Below, piece after piece: positions 1 to 12,736 of a stretch of DNA of 64,000 bases. Source of the stretch: Acanthosoma haemorrhoidale (taxonomy: Eukaryota > Arthropoda > Insecta > Hemiptera > Acanthosomatidae); assembly GCA_930367205.1 (NCBI GenBank), contig OV884011.1:46141754-46205753 (forward strand), written 5' to 3'. The notes beneath the pieces were generated by a model. It made no database searches. It worked only from the letters and a program-made list of their open reading frames with translations, and was not told where the DNA came from. Position 1 is the first letter of the stretch. Each line of letters starts with the position of its first letter. A program made the position numbers and the translations under genes.

Positions 1-3000
1 GACCACCAGCAAAGGTAAAAGACCACAGGTTTACCCATTTCATCTCTTTCTCGGCGTTCGCAGGACAGCGCCGGGTCATAGTGACCCCAGCCCGCGGCGG
101 GCGTCCTCCCCCCTTAGAGCGACCCGAAAATCAATATTTCTTATTATTTATTTATAGTTAGCTCCTGTGGGATTGAGATGAAATCAGTACTGCTAATTTT
201 AAAATCTGTTCCTCTGTCATTGACCATGGACATAATTGTTTCAGCAACAGTGGAAGTACTTACAACAAGTGATTTTTCAACACAGCATACTGACATTGTC
301 CTGGTGAGTGAAAACATCGAGATCCAAAACTCTAGATAAAGAATAAAAATATTGCAGGTCTGAGGAGGAAAGAATTAATTATTCATTAGATATGTAATTT
401 TAGAAGTGGCGGTTTATTATGTCAAAGCGTTTTTATAAGTTCTCATCTTTAACTCAATCCGTGATTTGCACGGACATGATATTTTGCATGCTTGTTCCAT
501 TTGATGCCCATCTGATACTAAAAATAAAAGTAATCCTGTAAAAAATAATTGTGTCATTAATCATTTAATGACTGCTTGATGAAACAAATTCTTAGGTCTC
601 GTCTAGGGTATCACGGAGCATCCGCGTTAGTTTCTACTTACTTTAAATACTTATACTTTTCATAGTTCCTTCTATCCTATTGTAGCCAAAATTAATCAGA
701 AAAATGTGAGGTGTTGTAAAATGTATCTTTAAAATTTCAGATAAATTGAATCATTATTATGATCGATACCGTATAACATACAGACAGATCTAAACAGAAG
801 TAGACCCTCTCCCTACAAGTAACCAGTCTTGCCTACCGTTGTGCGTCTTGTACAAGTTTAGAGGAGGAAGTACCTGGCGGTACTCCAGCCTCACTGATTG
901 TTTCGTGGTTCGAAACCAATACCTGATGTGTCTTTAAAGTTGTAGCCATCACCGTTCTGTGCTTTGTGTTCTGAGCAACTAAGTTTGAAAATTCATTTCA
1001 TTCACATATTATAGATGGTGTGCCTATATACATTTTTATGCGCACTACTTTTATCAAATAAATGAAATATCATACTATTTGGATATGTGATTACCAAACA
1101 ACCAAGATAAACCAAGATAGGATACGGATATGATGGCAGATTAGCGCTGGAGTTTAAAAAGGGACTGTCCCTAAATCCATTCAAGTATGTCAAGGAAATA
1201 AGCTTCTAAAGTGTTCAATGACTAATTTCATCGATGAATTTTTCCTCTATCTTTGAATATAATAATATTTGTATAATATAATATTACAAATCCCGTGTTT
1301 AGTTTCTTATTTAAGCCTAAATCCATGGCGTATATTTTACTAAAATGTTATTCAAATTATAATTTGAACTCCTTGGCAAAAACTAATTCCATATTTGAAT
1401 TTAGGGCATCAGACCCATACGAAATCAGCTCCAAATACCAAAGCACTTGTTGGCTCGTGTAATTAGCGAATGTGAATGACACATATAAAACAGGAATGTC
1501 ACGAAAGTGAAGGACAATCAGTGATGCCTCCCTTAAATTTTATTTAGGATGGGGCGGTCATCTTAACAGATCTCTATTAAGTGCTAGCAGAGCATCGAGG
1601 TAAGTCAAGTGTAGAACCTGCGATGGTGCTACAGTGATTAGCCTAATATATCTTGACGGAAATGATTTCATACGTCAGAGAGCTTATTGATGAATGAGCA
1701 ATAGGACCTAAAAAACAGATCCACTAGAGATCACTGCCCGACGAGCTAAATTCTTATCGATGCAAATCCAATGACACTGGTCTGTATTAATCTTGATAAG
1801 CGGTAGATTTTTTTCTTCAGCCAGGCCGTAATGAGTAGACCACCAGAGCCGCGGACTATCGGGCTAGGTGTGAGATACTGTTATGTGCCCGTCTTTCCAC
1901 TGTCGTCTTAACATTTTTTTTTCACCTCTCCTGGGAGTTTTTACGACTCGGAGCCGTTTAAAAGCTGACAAATAAAAAGTGTGAAAGATGAGGAAGATAC
2001 ATCCACTCTGTGCTGTGACTCTTTGGCTGTATCGTAAATTCCCTTTTGACGGATTCAGTTTTTTCCAACTTCTGGAACTGACCTCAAAGGACGCGGCGGG
2101 CACACCTTTTGACCACCCAGAGCCCCCATGCTCGCCGTACTACATACTGAACGAGAAATATATGACAGCTAACAGTAATAGTACCATAACTAAATTCATT
2201 CATCGCCTGCCATACAATTCACTCCAGTCATTCCACCTCATCGTAAAATGAATGAAATGTTCTATTTGCTTTTATGCTTACTTTATTTGAAATTTTATAT
2301 AGTAAAATAACTAAGGCATACATAATCAAATAAATGGGAATACTGATATAATGATAGATAATGATAGCCATCGAATGCTCTCCCCTCACATTCAACTGAC
2401 TTTTTCAGATTATTAGCTTAATTTAAAACTGCTGTCTAATATGATTCCAGTTGTCATAGGGTCTGTTACTACACACAACATAAAGTTTTATTTAAATATA
2501 GCTTACAGTTAGCAAAATAAAATAATCAGATGTTCACATTCAATCAACGTGCAAGACTTTAAAACTACTTGTTCAATATGAATGCATATTGTAAATACTA
2601 TAAGTACTGTTGATATAAATTCCGAACTATAAAGATCAACTTTGGATGAACTCTTCTTTACCAGTTTACGGTTTTCTATTGACAACAGGAGGTACTCTTC
2701 AAGGCGGAATAACGCACCACATAGTGGGGGAAATTTCCCTTTCGGCGAATCATCGCTGCTACAATCGTCGGGTTTAGGCCGAATCTGTCAGTTCTTAGGC
2801 GATGCTAGTGAGAACAGGAATCAGTTCACTTGACTCCCTGTTAATTAGTTGCCTATGCCATTGCTCCTACCCTTACTCCAGCATGAACATATATATGAAC
2901 GGCGAAGTGCTTGAATGATCATGCAAAGGTGCACATCAGATAGGCCACAAATGCATGCCCAGAATACTCAGTGTGAATATTCGTGACTTTTAAGAGATGT

Positions 3001-4814
3001 TTATATTAACGTAGACAACAGCATAGAGATATTCCCAAGTTTTATCTACGGTGATCGCTACATCTCGCCATAACTCTCTTTGGCGAGCAACATTATTGGC
3101 TTCCATCGTTGCTGAAAAGTCCTTAATTTTTGCTACTCGTGCACGATTTCAAAAGTATGTTCATGTGCACAGCTGGCGATTTTTAATGTTCCGTCAGGTT
3201 TTCTCAGGTGTTCAAATGTGAAAATCGACTCAACCCCGCCAGTTGTAATACTGAGATTAATGGGTCCTAAAGAAAGGTTATCCATTTATTCAAGTCGGGA
3301 ATAGAGCTCAGATCAATTAATGCCATGTAAACGGCCCTGTAGTAAATATGTAAAACACGTAGGAGATAATGATTGACGAATTAATTACCGAGTCCCGAAT
3401 GAGGGAAGGTAAACAGGAATCGTTATTTGTTGGGTGATTGACAACTGGCCACACCCCCGTCGGTCTCTGATTGGCCGAAACTTGTCCATCTGATTAATTA
3501 TTGTAAGTGGTACATCTCAGCTGGCTCCCACTCCCATCCCACGCTGCCAACAGCGGAGTATTTTCGTCTAGTCCAAACCAGTCAGCTTTAAAGGCAAGAA
3601 TTGTAGAGTAACGGAATGGATTTATTAGATGTTTCTACATGGTCACGTGTAAAACCGTTGTAAATGGCATCACGTTACAATTCTCTCAATTCCATACCCT
3701 TGCCTGTAATAGCACAGCGGACTGACTTCTGACCTTCCGACCGAATTTGTACGGTGCCGCCATTAGCAGTCCTTTACCTGTCTCTCTTGTAAGACAGACT
3801 TCATGTTGACTACTAGGTCGGTGAGTGTCGGTAGGATGTGATGGGAGACTTAAGAATAGGCGTCACTTATCACCATAATGCACAGCCAAATCTTGTAAGT
3901 TCCTTTGATTCTGCCCTTGACTTCCCTCCACACTGAATTTCTCGGACCTGAGTACTGCCTAGGACACCCTCTTTAATGCAATCAAATATTTGTTCTGACA
4001 TTGAATCTATTTACAAAGGGTATGATCTGTAGCTTGCCTACATTTTATTTATTATAATTGCAAATGGTTAAATCCTATGAACATGATATATTGTCTATAT
4101 ATTGAAAACTACCTCATTTTTTACCATTTCTCTTTTTACTTTATTTGATCAATTTAACTTAACTAATTTGGCAGGTCCATCATGAGATCTTTAATTCAAA
4201 TTGTTTTTATGTCTTTGACATAGGAATTTATCCCGATTGAATCGCCCGATCTCAAGGTTAATGTTGTAGTTATTAATAAATTGAGAAACTAGGAATTGTG
4301 AAATATATTCCAAATAAAATGATTATAACAAATAATTATAATTAACATAGATTATTGACAAAATTATAAAAAAATATTCAATTCCTTTTAAATTAGGATA
4401 ATTACTACTAATTACAAACATGAATTTGAGCTCAATTTCTTTTAATGGATCCATAATAAAAACAATATTAATATCACCCAATCGATGATCTTCCTGTAAT
4501 CCAATCAACGTTACTTTCTGCTGTTGGTTCTTCTCCTCTCTTCCTATATGGTAACCGCCAATTCGGAAGCTTGCTAAGTCCGTTCTCCTCGACGGTTGTG
4601 CTAAGACTGCTGGTTTATCTCATCCCCACTCCTAGGAGCATAAGGGAAAATGCTTACCAGATGTGAGGGTCTCTGGTCTTTATTCTCAAATATCATGAAT
4701 GTTACAATATATATATATATATTTAAAAATATTGATGGAGCTCATCTTATGAATCATAAAATCTTAAAGCTAACTAACATCTAACAAACAAATTATTAAC
4801 CTAATTTTCCCATA
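1..4814. other. AT-rich non-coding stretch
   Basis: I see no supportable gene here. The short frames at 1002-1193, 1864-2251 and 2642-2833 lack splice context and resemble no family I know. A GC-rich patch at about 55-130 may be the edge of an old element. The block 3400-3560 is GC-richer with homeodomain-like TTAATTA words. An AT dinucleotide run lies at 4707-4722. About 700-830 weakly resembles 53830-53930, suggesting an old dispersed repeat. Confidence 0.6.
3400..3560. promoter_or_regulatory. Candidate conserved non-coding element
   Basis: A GC-richer island in AT-rich DNA with no open frame and no similarity to the elements seen elsewhere in the window. It contains two homeodomain-like TTAATTA words and two GATTGRC-type words. 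This is only a composition- and motif-based guess. Confidence 0.2.
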
Positions 4815-5930
4815 AATTCTGTTACCATCAATGCGGGAAAGGTGGTAGAGTTGTAGTGTTAAACACGAGCACCAAGCGTTCATTAACCTCTCGAGAAAGA
4901 TATGTCTGACCACTTTTCTCATTTCACGTTCTGGAATGGTTGGAGACTTTTAGCTGTATTGTCAGTCAGGGGGCACAGTATAGCAGTATGAGGATGACAA
5001 ATTTATATATCATCAGTTTGAGACGCAGCAACAAGTTGGGTGAAGTTATCAAGCGCGAAAGACCATGTCGTACTTTTTCTATTTTGTTTCTACAATGGGT
5101 AAAGAAATGGAGATGCCTATGCATTTTATGCCCAGATAGTACATCGTGAAAGCCGGTGAGTTCTCTTGCCCTCCTTTATTTATTTAAGGATTTTGGCAAG
5201 ACTTTTTTCCTCATTTGAAGGGAGACAATTACGCAATCAGTCTTCCTGGCGTTCACACTGATGTTCAACTCACCCAGTCTCACTGATTACGTTAGAAAGT
5301 GAATGAGTCTGCGTAGGAGCTCTTTGTGCGCTCATTGTCTCCTTTAAATCGCAAGGCCATCGGTAAAAACGATTACAGTAGCATTCGCGTAGTTTGTCCC
5401 AACAATGCTAGACGTGTCACATGCTAAGCACCGGAGAGAATCTAGCTCCTTGAGGAACTCCACAAGTGAGAGGGCATTACTTTAAGCATTTTATTATAGT
5501 ACTGCTCACAAATCTGTTAAACCAGACTGCCAATTCTCTCACAGAAACAAATATTAGTTTTCCTAGTTACTTCATTTCTTCTATTCTGGGCCTTGAATCC
5601 ATTTTGCTCACCAGCACATGAGCTCCTCTGCTCAATGCTCCCGTCACATGATCTTGTTTCTTCCTGTTGGTTCTCGTTTGGATGTTTACATGAGTTATAT
5701 TTCGTGAAGTAAATCCATTCCGCAATTGGCTATCTTTCCTAGTTACCAACTAGAGGAGTCGTGGATCCATAATATATCTAAGTTAGGGGGAGATTCTAAA
5801 ATTCAGATATAGTTTCGAGAAGCCTGACAGACGTCAGGCACATGTACCCTCACAGTTCTATCCTTCAGGAAGGAACATAAAATCTAACTCCTCTGGGCAT
5901 TCCCAGTAACAGAGTTCTCAGCAGAATATT
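4815..5930 (-). pseudogene. Decayed LINE reverse transcriptase (family A)
   Basis: Read on the minus strand this follows the reverse-transcriptase half of ORF2 in the long LINE copy at 9624-12736 and in the fragment at 43441-44060. Recognisable stretches include the Cys-Gly-Val-Pro-Gln motif (about 5460), the palm and post-palm region resembling SDRLGKLNFSVNAGKT (about 5250-5300), the MDRHLHF segment (about 5110) and the C-terminal FQNGI segment (about 4920). Many stops and frameshifts make it non-functional. Similarity on the minus strand ends near 4826 just after the family's stop region. The coding similarity is interrupted between about 5473 and 5805 by unrelated DNA. Confidence 0.75.
5473..5805. 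mobile_element. Unidentified insertion inside the LINE relic
   Basis: Reverse-transcriptase similarity stops after the CGVPQ motif and resumes about 330 bp later. Within the inserted DNA a 12-bp direct repeat (TTTCCTAGTTAC) occurs at 5559-5570 and 5735-5746, enclosing 164 bp, which may be a target duplication around a short second element. No family was recognised. Confidence 0.4.
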
Positions 5931-7554
5931 AATTAAATTAAGAATATATCAATTAACATTTATTATTTTATGAATAGAACTCGAAGCTTTCAACTAAAAA
6001 GTAGAAATAATTATTTTTTAAGAATTTCCAATGCTCATTATGCAATGAGGAGTCCAATGAAGATAATTGATTCTATATTAGTTGAGACACTTCATTTAGT
6101 AAGAGCACCTCTCATAGTGAACTCATATTGAAACTGCCCCAATTCTGAATTTGAGCTTTCATCAGCATCAATAGTAGATCCGAGATCACATTACACTGGA
6201 TAGACAGGGGATCAGTAGCATCGCCATTTTGTTTCTCAAATATCAACGACTGTTTTGTCGTATTTCTTTTTCATCCTCGCCACCAGATCGGTTTAACTAA
6301 CGTACCTTTGAGATTTCTGATAGTTCGGTTCATTTTTACAACCACTAACGCAGAAAATACGTACTGACAAACAGTTCACTATCCTGAACTCATTTGAAGG
6401 CAAAGCCTTGAAATGGCTGTTATATAAAGGTACCTACCCTTAACGAGTAAGCCACCTACACCCCCCCCCCTCCTTTCGTGAATAGAACTGATCAAAGAGA
6501 GCGGGGTGTTCTGATTTTTAAGTGCTATCTGCTGTTAGGATCGTATCCATCAGGTCTAATTGAATCAGGTGTCTATAGATCTCTTTCGTCACACACAGGC
6601 CTAGATCCAGCATAGATCCACTAAAGCACTCGGCTAGAGTAACATTCCAGCTGTTTTATGGGCGGCGCACTTCTGAGAAATTCCGGGAATTTTTCAAAAA
6701 AAAAAAAAAGCTACGAAAAAATAAAACAGGTGAGAGAGTAACCACTTTGATCGGCGTCGGTGGAATGATCCAAATTTAACGGGCCTTGTGCGTGGCGATC
6801 TTGGGCCTGTTATGGAAGAAAACCGGTAACGTGTTCCTCGCTATAAAGGATATTTTACGGTGATATTCGTTGCGTAACGAATTTAACGCTGGTAATGAAC
6901 GGCTTTAACATTTAAACAGAAAACAAGCCAAGACTGAAAAAGAGAAAATGATTTAGAGTCGGCGCCTTGGCCTATGCAAGTGAAGCGTGGTTTTTGCCTA
7001 ATGAATCAGCACAAGTTTCTGCAAATTGTTCAGGTCAAAGGGGTCTACTTACACCTTTTCCTTTCAAATGAGCTTGTTAGCACTTCAAATTTCCGTAATC
7101 TCCCGCTTAAGGTTCTCCAGTATTCAATCATTTATCTCCTTTTGGTAAGCCAAGCTTCAGCTTATACTAAGAAATCCTTGTATTAAAGTAAAAAAAAAAA
7201 AAGTGTACTCTAACATAAAATTCACTTTGTGTGTTGTTAAATGCACCAGCAGCTTCAACATTTGTTTCCTTTATTCAATGATTTTTTTTTACTGACTACA
7301 CTTTTTCTAACATCAATTATGTTTTGAATTGTATTTATGTAATATTTATATCAAGAATGTAATGAGCGAAGTAATATTATCCAAACGGATTTGTGTCATT
7401 TCATGCGCAAAATACTTCGTTTATGTGTAAATTAATTTTTACACAAATAAAGAGTAATAAATAATTAAAACGATGACAAAAAAAAACACAGCGAAAATGT
7501 ACTTGAAAGCATTTCCTATGATCGCTCAGTGAATTTCATTTAAAGTAAATTGAA
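5931..7554. other. Non-coding stretch
   Basis: No gene is supportable. It contains homopolymer runs (C tract near 6460, A tract near 6694) and a somewhat GC-richer, motif-bearing patch at about 6650-6890. The frame at 6974-7186 has no splice or family support. Confidence 0.55.
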
Positions 7555-8262
7555 ATCCTTTATTGTGCTAAAATTACCATCTGCCTTGCTAGGCAATAAG
7601 TAATTAAGATATATTATCATTCATACCATATTTACAATTCATTATTCACTCGCTCATTCATACAATATTTACAGACAACCTAGAGGCCTCCCAAGTCCAC
7701 ATGCGAAGAGAAAGCGGAGTCTTGGGAAGTCCCCCACGCTCCTCCGCCAGCTGCGTCACCGGATACTAGCCAGTGGAAACTGACCAAGAGCGCGAGAGCC
7801 ACAGACGCTCAGGACATGATTGGAGAAACTGGCCATTGCCAGGACTCCCACTATCACGCGATTATAGCAGGTCACGAGGCCATTGCCGTTTCAGTTTTAT
7901 AGGGATGAGTGGCGCAGTGCAATGACTGTGCTACAGGATTAGGGTGGTTGGAAAGGCTACTGTGGAATTTCATAAACTTGGAAGGGATGAGTTCTAGAAT
8001 GTAGGGTATATTAAGGTCATTATGAAGGGTTTTGTTGCTGACATAATAAGGCGCATTTACTATTGTTCTCAGGACTTTAGATTGAAAGGATTGGATACGC
8101 TTAATGTATTTTTGCTGTCCCCCATAGCTTTATTCCGTACGTCCAGATTGGCTTTAATATAACTTTGTAGATTAGTAGTTTATTTTCTATTGAGAGATGG
8201 GATGTCCTTTGAAGTGGTCTGTACAGTTAGTTGTCCAAAGCGTCTGTTTAGTTCTTGTCTTT
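7555..8262 (-). mobile_element. 5'-truncated Jockey LINE copy (family C)
   Basis: The minus strand matches the copies at 14535-15275, 50366-51355 and 63765-64000. It keeps the end of ORF2 (fragments of a region reading MRLKRQELNRRFG near 8250 and the C-terminal palm extension) and the 3' UTR, which ends with an AATAAA signal (TTTATT on the plus strand near 7560). Stops and frameshifts break the frame. The 5' end is a truncation at about 8262, beside a T-rich tract. Truncation from the 5' side is the normal outcome of target-primed reverse transcription. Confidence 0.75.
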
Positions 8263-9250
8263 CATTTTTTTTTTAAATTTAATTTTGAGTTACCATCTTT
8301 TAATGTTGCCTTAACAATTAGCGAAAAAAATAGAAATTGAGCGCGTGAACTGAGAACTATTCTAGAATCGTCACCATACTCAACATAATCTCTTAGGATC
8401 CGTTCACCCAAAATAAATTTTACTTTATTTTCCCTTATGAGAGAAAAATACGTAAAAGTAAAATATTCTGAAGCAGAGAAGGACAGCATATTAAGCACTA
8501 TAGGATGTAGGAGGGATCACCAAGGCTGTAGCTACTACATACCAAAGAACCTAATTTGCACACGGAGCGAAATGGTAATGAGAAAAAATCTTTTCCCCCC
8601 TTACTTCATTTTTTTATAGATGTCCGTAATTCGGCAGCAATACTGCTTAAGACTATTTTAAAGACGAATCCTAGATGTTATTTATTAAAGGAAGTTGAGC
8701 ATAATTACAGATATCTACTAATAAGTAGCACATTGATTAACGAAGTCATGCAAATGAGTATCTCTATTATTAAATTAAAAACAAATTAATTTTTTTTTCT
8801 CTAGTTTAAGATAACTTCGCAAGTAAATATAATTTATTATATAAAAAAGTAATTAAAGAGAAGGCCTTTAATTATACCCATTAGGTAAACAGGAAACTGA
8901 AGCCGCCAGACGTTCAATTAAGATGTGCAGTTGAAAAGCTGTCTCTCATGCAAATGGAATAGTCTTTAATAAGGCTGTTATCCTGCAAAGATACTTAGGC
9001 AACTAAGTGTGCTTAAACTAATAATTTAATTGTCTCTATGCAATCCAACACAGTGATAATGGAAAAAAAAATTCCTCTAACGCTTTATTCATGATGGCTA
9101 AGCGAAATATCGCCATGAGAAAAAAATGTAGTGATTGTAGTCGAGATTTGAAGTCTTAACACTAACTGTGTTATTTCCCAGTCAATTACATTTAAGTGAG
9201 TTCACATTAAATGAATCTAAGTAGACAATGTTTATTTTCAGAAAATAAAA
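8263..9250. other. Non-coding stretch
   Basis: AT-rich DNA. The overlapping frames at 8262-8789 have no recognisable product, splice sites or composition shift, and I take them as chance frames. Confidence 0.55.
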
Positions 9251-9623
9251 TAGCTTGATGGAAACTTCTTTGGTCCCCCCGTGGCATAGAGGGTAAAGGC
9301 AAGTGTAGCGAGCAAATAATGTATTATAATATAAATGAAAAGCGTTGTCAAGTAATAAACCAGGCGGGTCCATGCGGCAGTTGTAGGAAGGCAGGTAACA
9401 GAGGGGTCACCGGCACCTGACTGTCATAAAACAGAACCGGGCAGACCTAGGGTCGCCTCGAGTCCCTAGCAACCATAAAACACACCCTTTTAGACCAACA
9501 GTCATAAACCTAAGGGAGGTTGGCCACCTTGGCATCATAAAACATACCCCTTTCAGCCGACTCCACCTTCCACTAGGAAGGGGAAATAGTATTTAACCCA
9601 GGAGATTCGGCCCCGTAGGTCTA
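9251..9623. other. GC-richer sequence upstream of the long LINE
   Basis: This holds a degenerate repeated word (CATAAAAC-type) near 9424, 9474, 9504 and 9535, spaced 30-50 bp. It could be the LINE 5' UTR, part of an older element into which the LINE inserted, or plain host DNA. A tRNA A-box-like word lies near 9280, without a convincing B box. Confidence 0.35.
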
Positions 9624-9685
9624 TCCACCAGCGCTTGGAGGAACCCGCTCTTTAAGCTGTTCCAGGACAGGCTCACCCCTCCACG

Positions 9686-9913
9686 TTGAGAGCTGCCCCC
9701 TCCACGTCGAGAGCGGGCCCCACCTCGTCGAGAACGCCTCCTAGAACATCGGAAGACAATTTTAAAAGTAAGTACCTAGATCCTAGGCTGAAGTTTTTGA
9801 CAAACGACCAGCGTCAAGAACTTGAATGTGGACCGAAATGGGTAACTGCCCTAGTAGATTTATGTAGCCAAATGTTCATGGCTATAATATCTGGAAATCG
9901 ACAACAATGGTAG
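9686..9913 (+). pseudogene. LINE ORF1 remnant (75 codons)
   Basis: An open frame just before ORF2 with a Ser/Arg/Pro-rich start and a helical second half. It has no CCHC zinc knuckles and is far shorter than a normal Jockey ORF1, so I read it as an internally deleted gag-like frame. Its stop codon (9911-9913) lies just after the ORF2 ATG (9907), giving a short overlap that fits the translational coupling of ORF1 and ORF2 in such elements. Identification rests on position, not on motifs. Confidence 0.4.
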
Positions 9914-10641
9914 ATCACCAAATATTAAATTTTAACGTTGATGGTCTCCTGACCAAAATAGATGAGGTAGAAGTGTTGTTAGCGCTCTGCCGACCGGATA
10001 TTGTAGTTTTGACAGACACTAGGGTGTCTACACAATCGATCCACATTAAAGGTTATTCAACTGCTATTGAAAGGGTTAACTGATACGGAGGCGTTCTAAT
10101 TGCTATACGCCTTGGTATCAATTGGAAGAAAGTGGCTTCACCACTGACTACAACTGATCCCAAGCTTCGCCACTTAACAGTTAAGGTAAATTTGGGGAGA
10201 CCCATTTAGCTTACCGCCCTATACAGGAGACCGTACGCGTCTCTCCAGGAGTACTCAGCCCTGCTACACGCATGTTCGCAGAGATCTAACCACTGGGTGG
10301 TGGGAGATCTCAATGCGAGACACACGATGTGGTATAACACCGCAACAAACATGGATGGGAGACTCCTGTTGAGAACGCCGTTTACGGTCGTTCACCCCCA
10401 GACTTTTACTTTTCGACATAGAGGTAACCCGCAAGCTACCTCGACGATTGACTTACTACTGACAAAACAACCCCACCATATCACTAGTTGCACCACCCTT
10501 GACTTTATTACGTCTGACCACAGGCCAGTACTGTATGCAGTGGATGGTAAAGTGACGACCCCTCGCCCCACGAGATACGACTACCGTCGTGGCGACTGGG
10601 ATCTGTATCGGTCGCAGATTTACCATAACCTGCTGATGTGA
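9907..10641 (+). pseudogene. LINE ORF2, endonuclease domain (broken)
   Basis: From the ATG at 9907 the frame encodes an APE-type endonuclease, which nicks the target DNA to prime reverse transcription. Visible features are an N-terminal strand-turn region with a CRPDIVVLTDTRV stretch, a GGVLIAIR strand, the catalytic-loop motif GDLNARHTMW (about 10306) and the SDHRP motif (about 10513) that carries the catalytic Asp-His pair. In-frame stops at 10081 and 10207, then TGA at 10639 where the frame shifts, inactivate it. The catalytic motifs themselves look unaltered. Confidence 0.8.
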
Positions 10642-12473
10642 TCATAGACGCAGCAAACAATGCGATACCGAAGTTCACTCCCATGCCACCATCTCTGCGA
10701 CCACCTCCAGACCACATTCTTAAAATTATTGCCTTGCGCCATAATTGGAAGAATAGATGGTACAGGACGAGAGATCAGCAAGCCAAGGTCGTTGTGAATT
10801 CTCTTACAACGCAGATCCGGGGCTTGATGAAACTCTGAAAAACAGCGCAGTGGCATGAGAGACTTCGTAGCACTCACGGAGATCACAGAAAGTTTTGGAA
10901 GCTGTTGAAGACTACAAAAGGCAAGACAGCGACTGTCCGTCTTCACGAAGGTGACAATGTTCTGACTGCTGAGCAACAGGCAACAAAACTGGCCGACCAT
11001 TACGCTAGGGACATTACGGCTAAAACGAGATACTACCACATGCCTCTTCCGGTAGATGCTGAACAGAACCACATGTTTGTATCACCGAAGCAGCTCAAGG
11101 TGATTCTTCGCCGGTGTCTCAGGGAAACCGAGCACCAGGGCATGAAGGGATACAAACAGTGCTGCTCAAACAAATGCCGAGAAGAGGGATAGTACAATTA
11201 GCAAACTAATACAACTCTTGTATAAGATTACGGTACTTTCCTGATACATGGAAAGAAGCCATCTTGTTCCCATTACTAAAGCCAGCCAAGAGCAGAGATA
11301 ACCCAGCCCACTACCGCCCGATTAGCCTGTTACCTCAGATGGGAAAAAATTTTGAGAAGATTCTTTTGAATTATCTCAAAGATTACTGTTCAGAAAACGA
11401 CATCATTCCGCCAGAGCAGACTGCATTCCAATCTAGTATGAGCACAGAGCACCCCCTTCTGAAGGTACAGTCAGAAGCTAGCCATAATATGAATAGAAAC
11501 ATAGCCACGGCTATGATTTCCATTGATTGCACCCAAGCGTTCGACTCAGTGTCTCATGGGACACTGTGTCAAATGCTCTACGACCGGGAATGCCCGGAAC
11601 AACTATATTCAATTCTGGCTAACTTCCTAAAACAGATCGTTGCGGGTGTGGGTGGGTGATAGCTTCTCCGAAGCTGTGCCACTGACCTGTGGAGTACCCC
11701 AAGGAGCCGTCTTATCCCCTTTACTATTCAACGTATACACGTCTGAGATTGTCGGAGCCCGTTACAAAAATACCACAGTTACTGCTTTCGCAGATGACAT
11801 AGCGGTGTACAGTAGCAGTATGAGTGCCTAGGTAGCTCTAAGACAGGCTGAAGTAGCCTGTAACCAGATCAGTGAGAGATTGGGGAGACTCAATATCTCT
11901 GTAAACGCGGGTAAGACTGACTGTGTAATTTTCTCTTTCCAAAAGGGAAAAAGTCCGCTGCCTACTAGTTACATAGTAGGAACGGAGGAAAATTCACCAG
12001 CCAACGACCTAGTATATCTGGGAATTAAAATGGACAGACACCTCCATTTTAGTAACCATTTTGCGAAGAAGTTGAAGCTAACACGCACGAAGTCTTACCG
12101 GCTTACGCATTTACTGACCTCCCCCAATCTATCACTGCGTCTCAAGCTGCTGATCTACAAGAGTATACTCAGGCCTACTCTGCTGTATGGTGCACCGCTT
12201 TTTCGCTTTCTGACGTATAAAACAGCTCGGCGACTCCAACAATTCCAAAACGGTATACTGATGAAAGTGGTCAGAGGTACTTCATTCGAGCAGCGGAGCA
12301 ACAGTGAGCTTCACGAGATCTTTAATCGGCCTACGGTGGATGAATTCATCCTACGTAGACATATCAAATATTTTGACTCCCTGCAATATTTGACAAACCC
12401 GGTGTTTAACACGATAACCCCAGCTCCGTTCCCCCATCAATGGCAGGACGCTGTCGCGGCTGGAACGCTTTAG
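10638..12473 (+). pseudogene. LINE ORF2, reverse transcriptase domain (broken)
   Basis: Continues ORF2 in shifted frames. The linker runs about 10638-11190; the reverse transcriptase starts near 11264 with HYRPISLLPQMGKNFEKIL, then the DCTQAFDSVSH palm motif (about 11526), CGVPQGAVLSPLLFN (about 11692) and the catalytic FADD (11787-11798, the YxDD equivalent). After an in-frame TAG near 11830 the thumb and C-terminal region runs open from 11880 to a stop at 12471-12473. At least four frame breaks are needed to read it through. The catalytic aspartates are kept, so decay is moderate. Confidence 0.85.
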
Positions 12474-12736
12474 TCTTAGGTTCTAGGTTTAGGTTTTAGT
12501 GTTAGTGTTTTCCACGGTCGCAAGCTGAAGGTGAGCCTCATCACCTAGTGAGTGTATGTGTATTGGACTTATTAACAACAATCTGAAAGTATCATATTTT
12601 ATGCACTCCTTAATATGCATCTGCGAATGCAGCACGAGGAGACAACTGTAATTCCAAATTTATTTATTTATTTTTGTCATTGTATATATATTATCAATAA
12701 AGAGGTTTTGAAAGAAGAAAAAACAAAAAAAAACCG

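Larger units (their letters stand above)
9624..12736 (+). mobile_element. Longest Jockey-superfamily LINE copy (family A)
   Basis: A non-LTR retrotransposon of about 3.1 kb with, in order: an ORF1 remnant, an apurinic-type endonuclease, a reverse transcriptase, a 3' UTR with AATAAA near 12702 and an A-rich tail ending at about 12733. The word GTAGGTCTA occurs at 9615-9623 and 12737-12745, a plausible 9-bp target duplication that would set both ends. ORF2 is interrupted by stops and frameshifts, so this copy cannot supply its own protein. It is the reference copy for the fragments at 4815-5930, 36462-37189 and 43441-44060. A 5' end upstream of 9624 cannot be excluded. Confidence 0.8.

Noticed and set aside
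3590..3750. Imperfect palindrome with AGTCAG and GGCAAG words as a MITE
   Set aside because: The arms match poorly and no target duplication is visible.
10508..11072. Minus-strand frames of 69 and 150 codons
   Set aside because: They are antisense shadows of the LINE ORF2.
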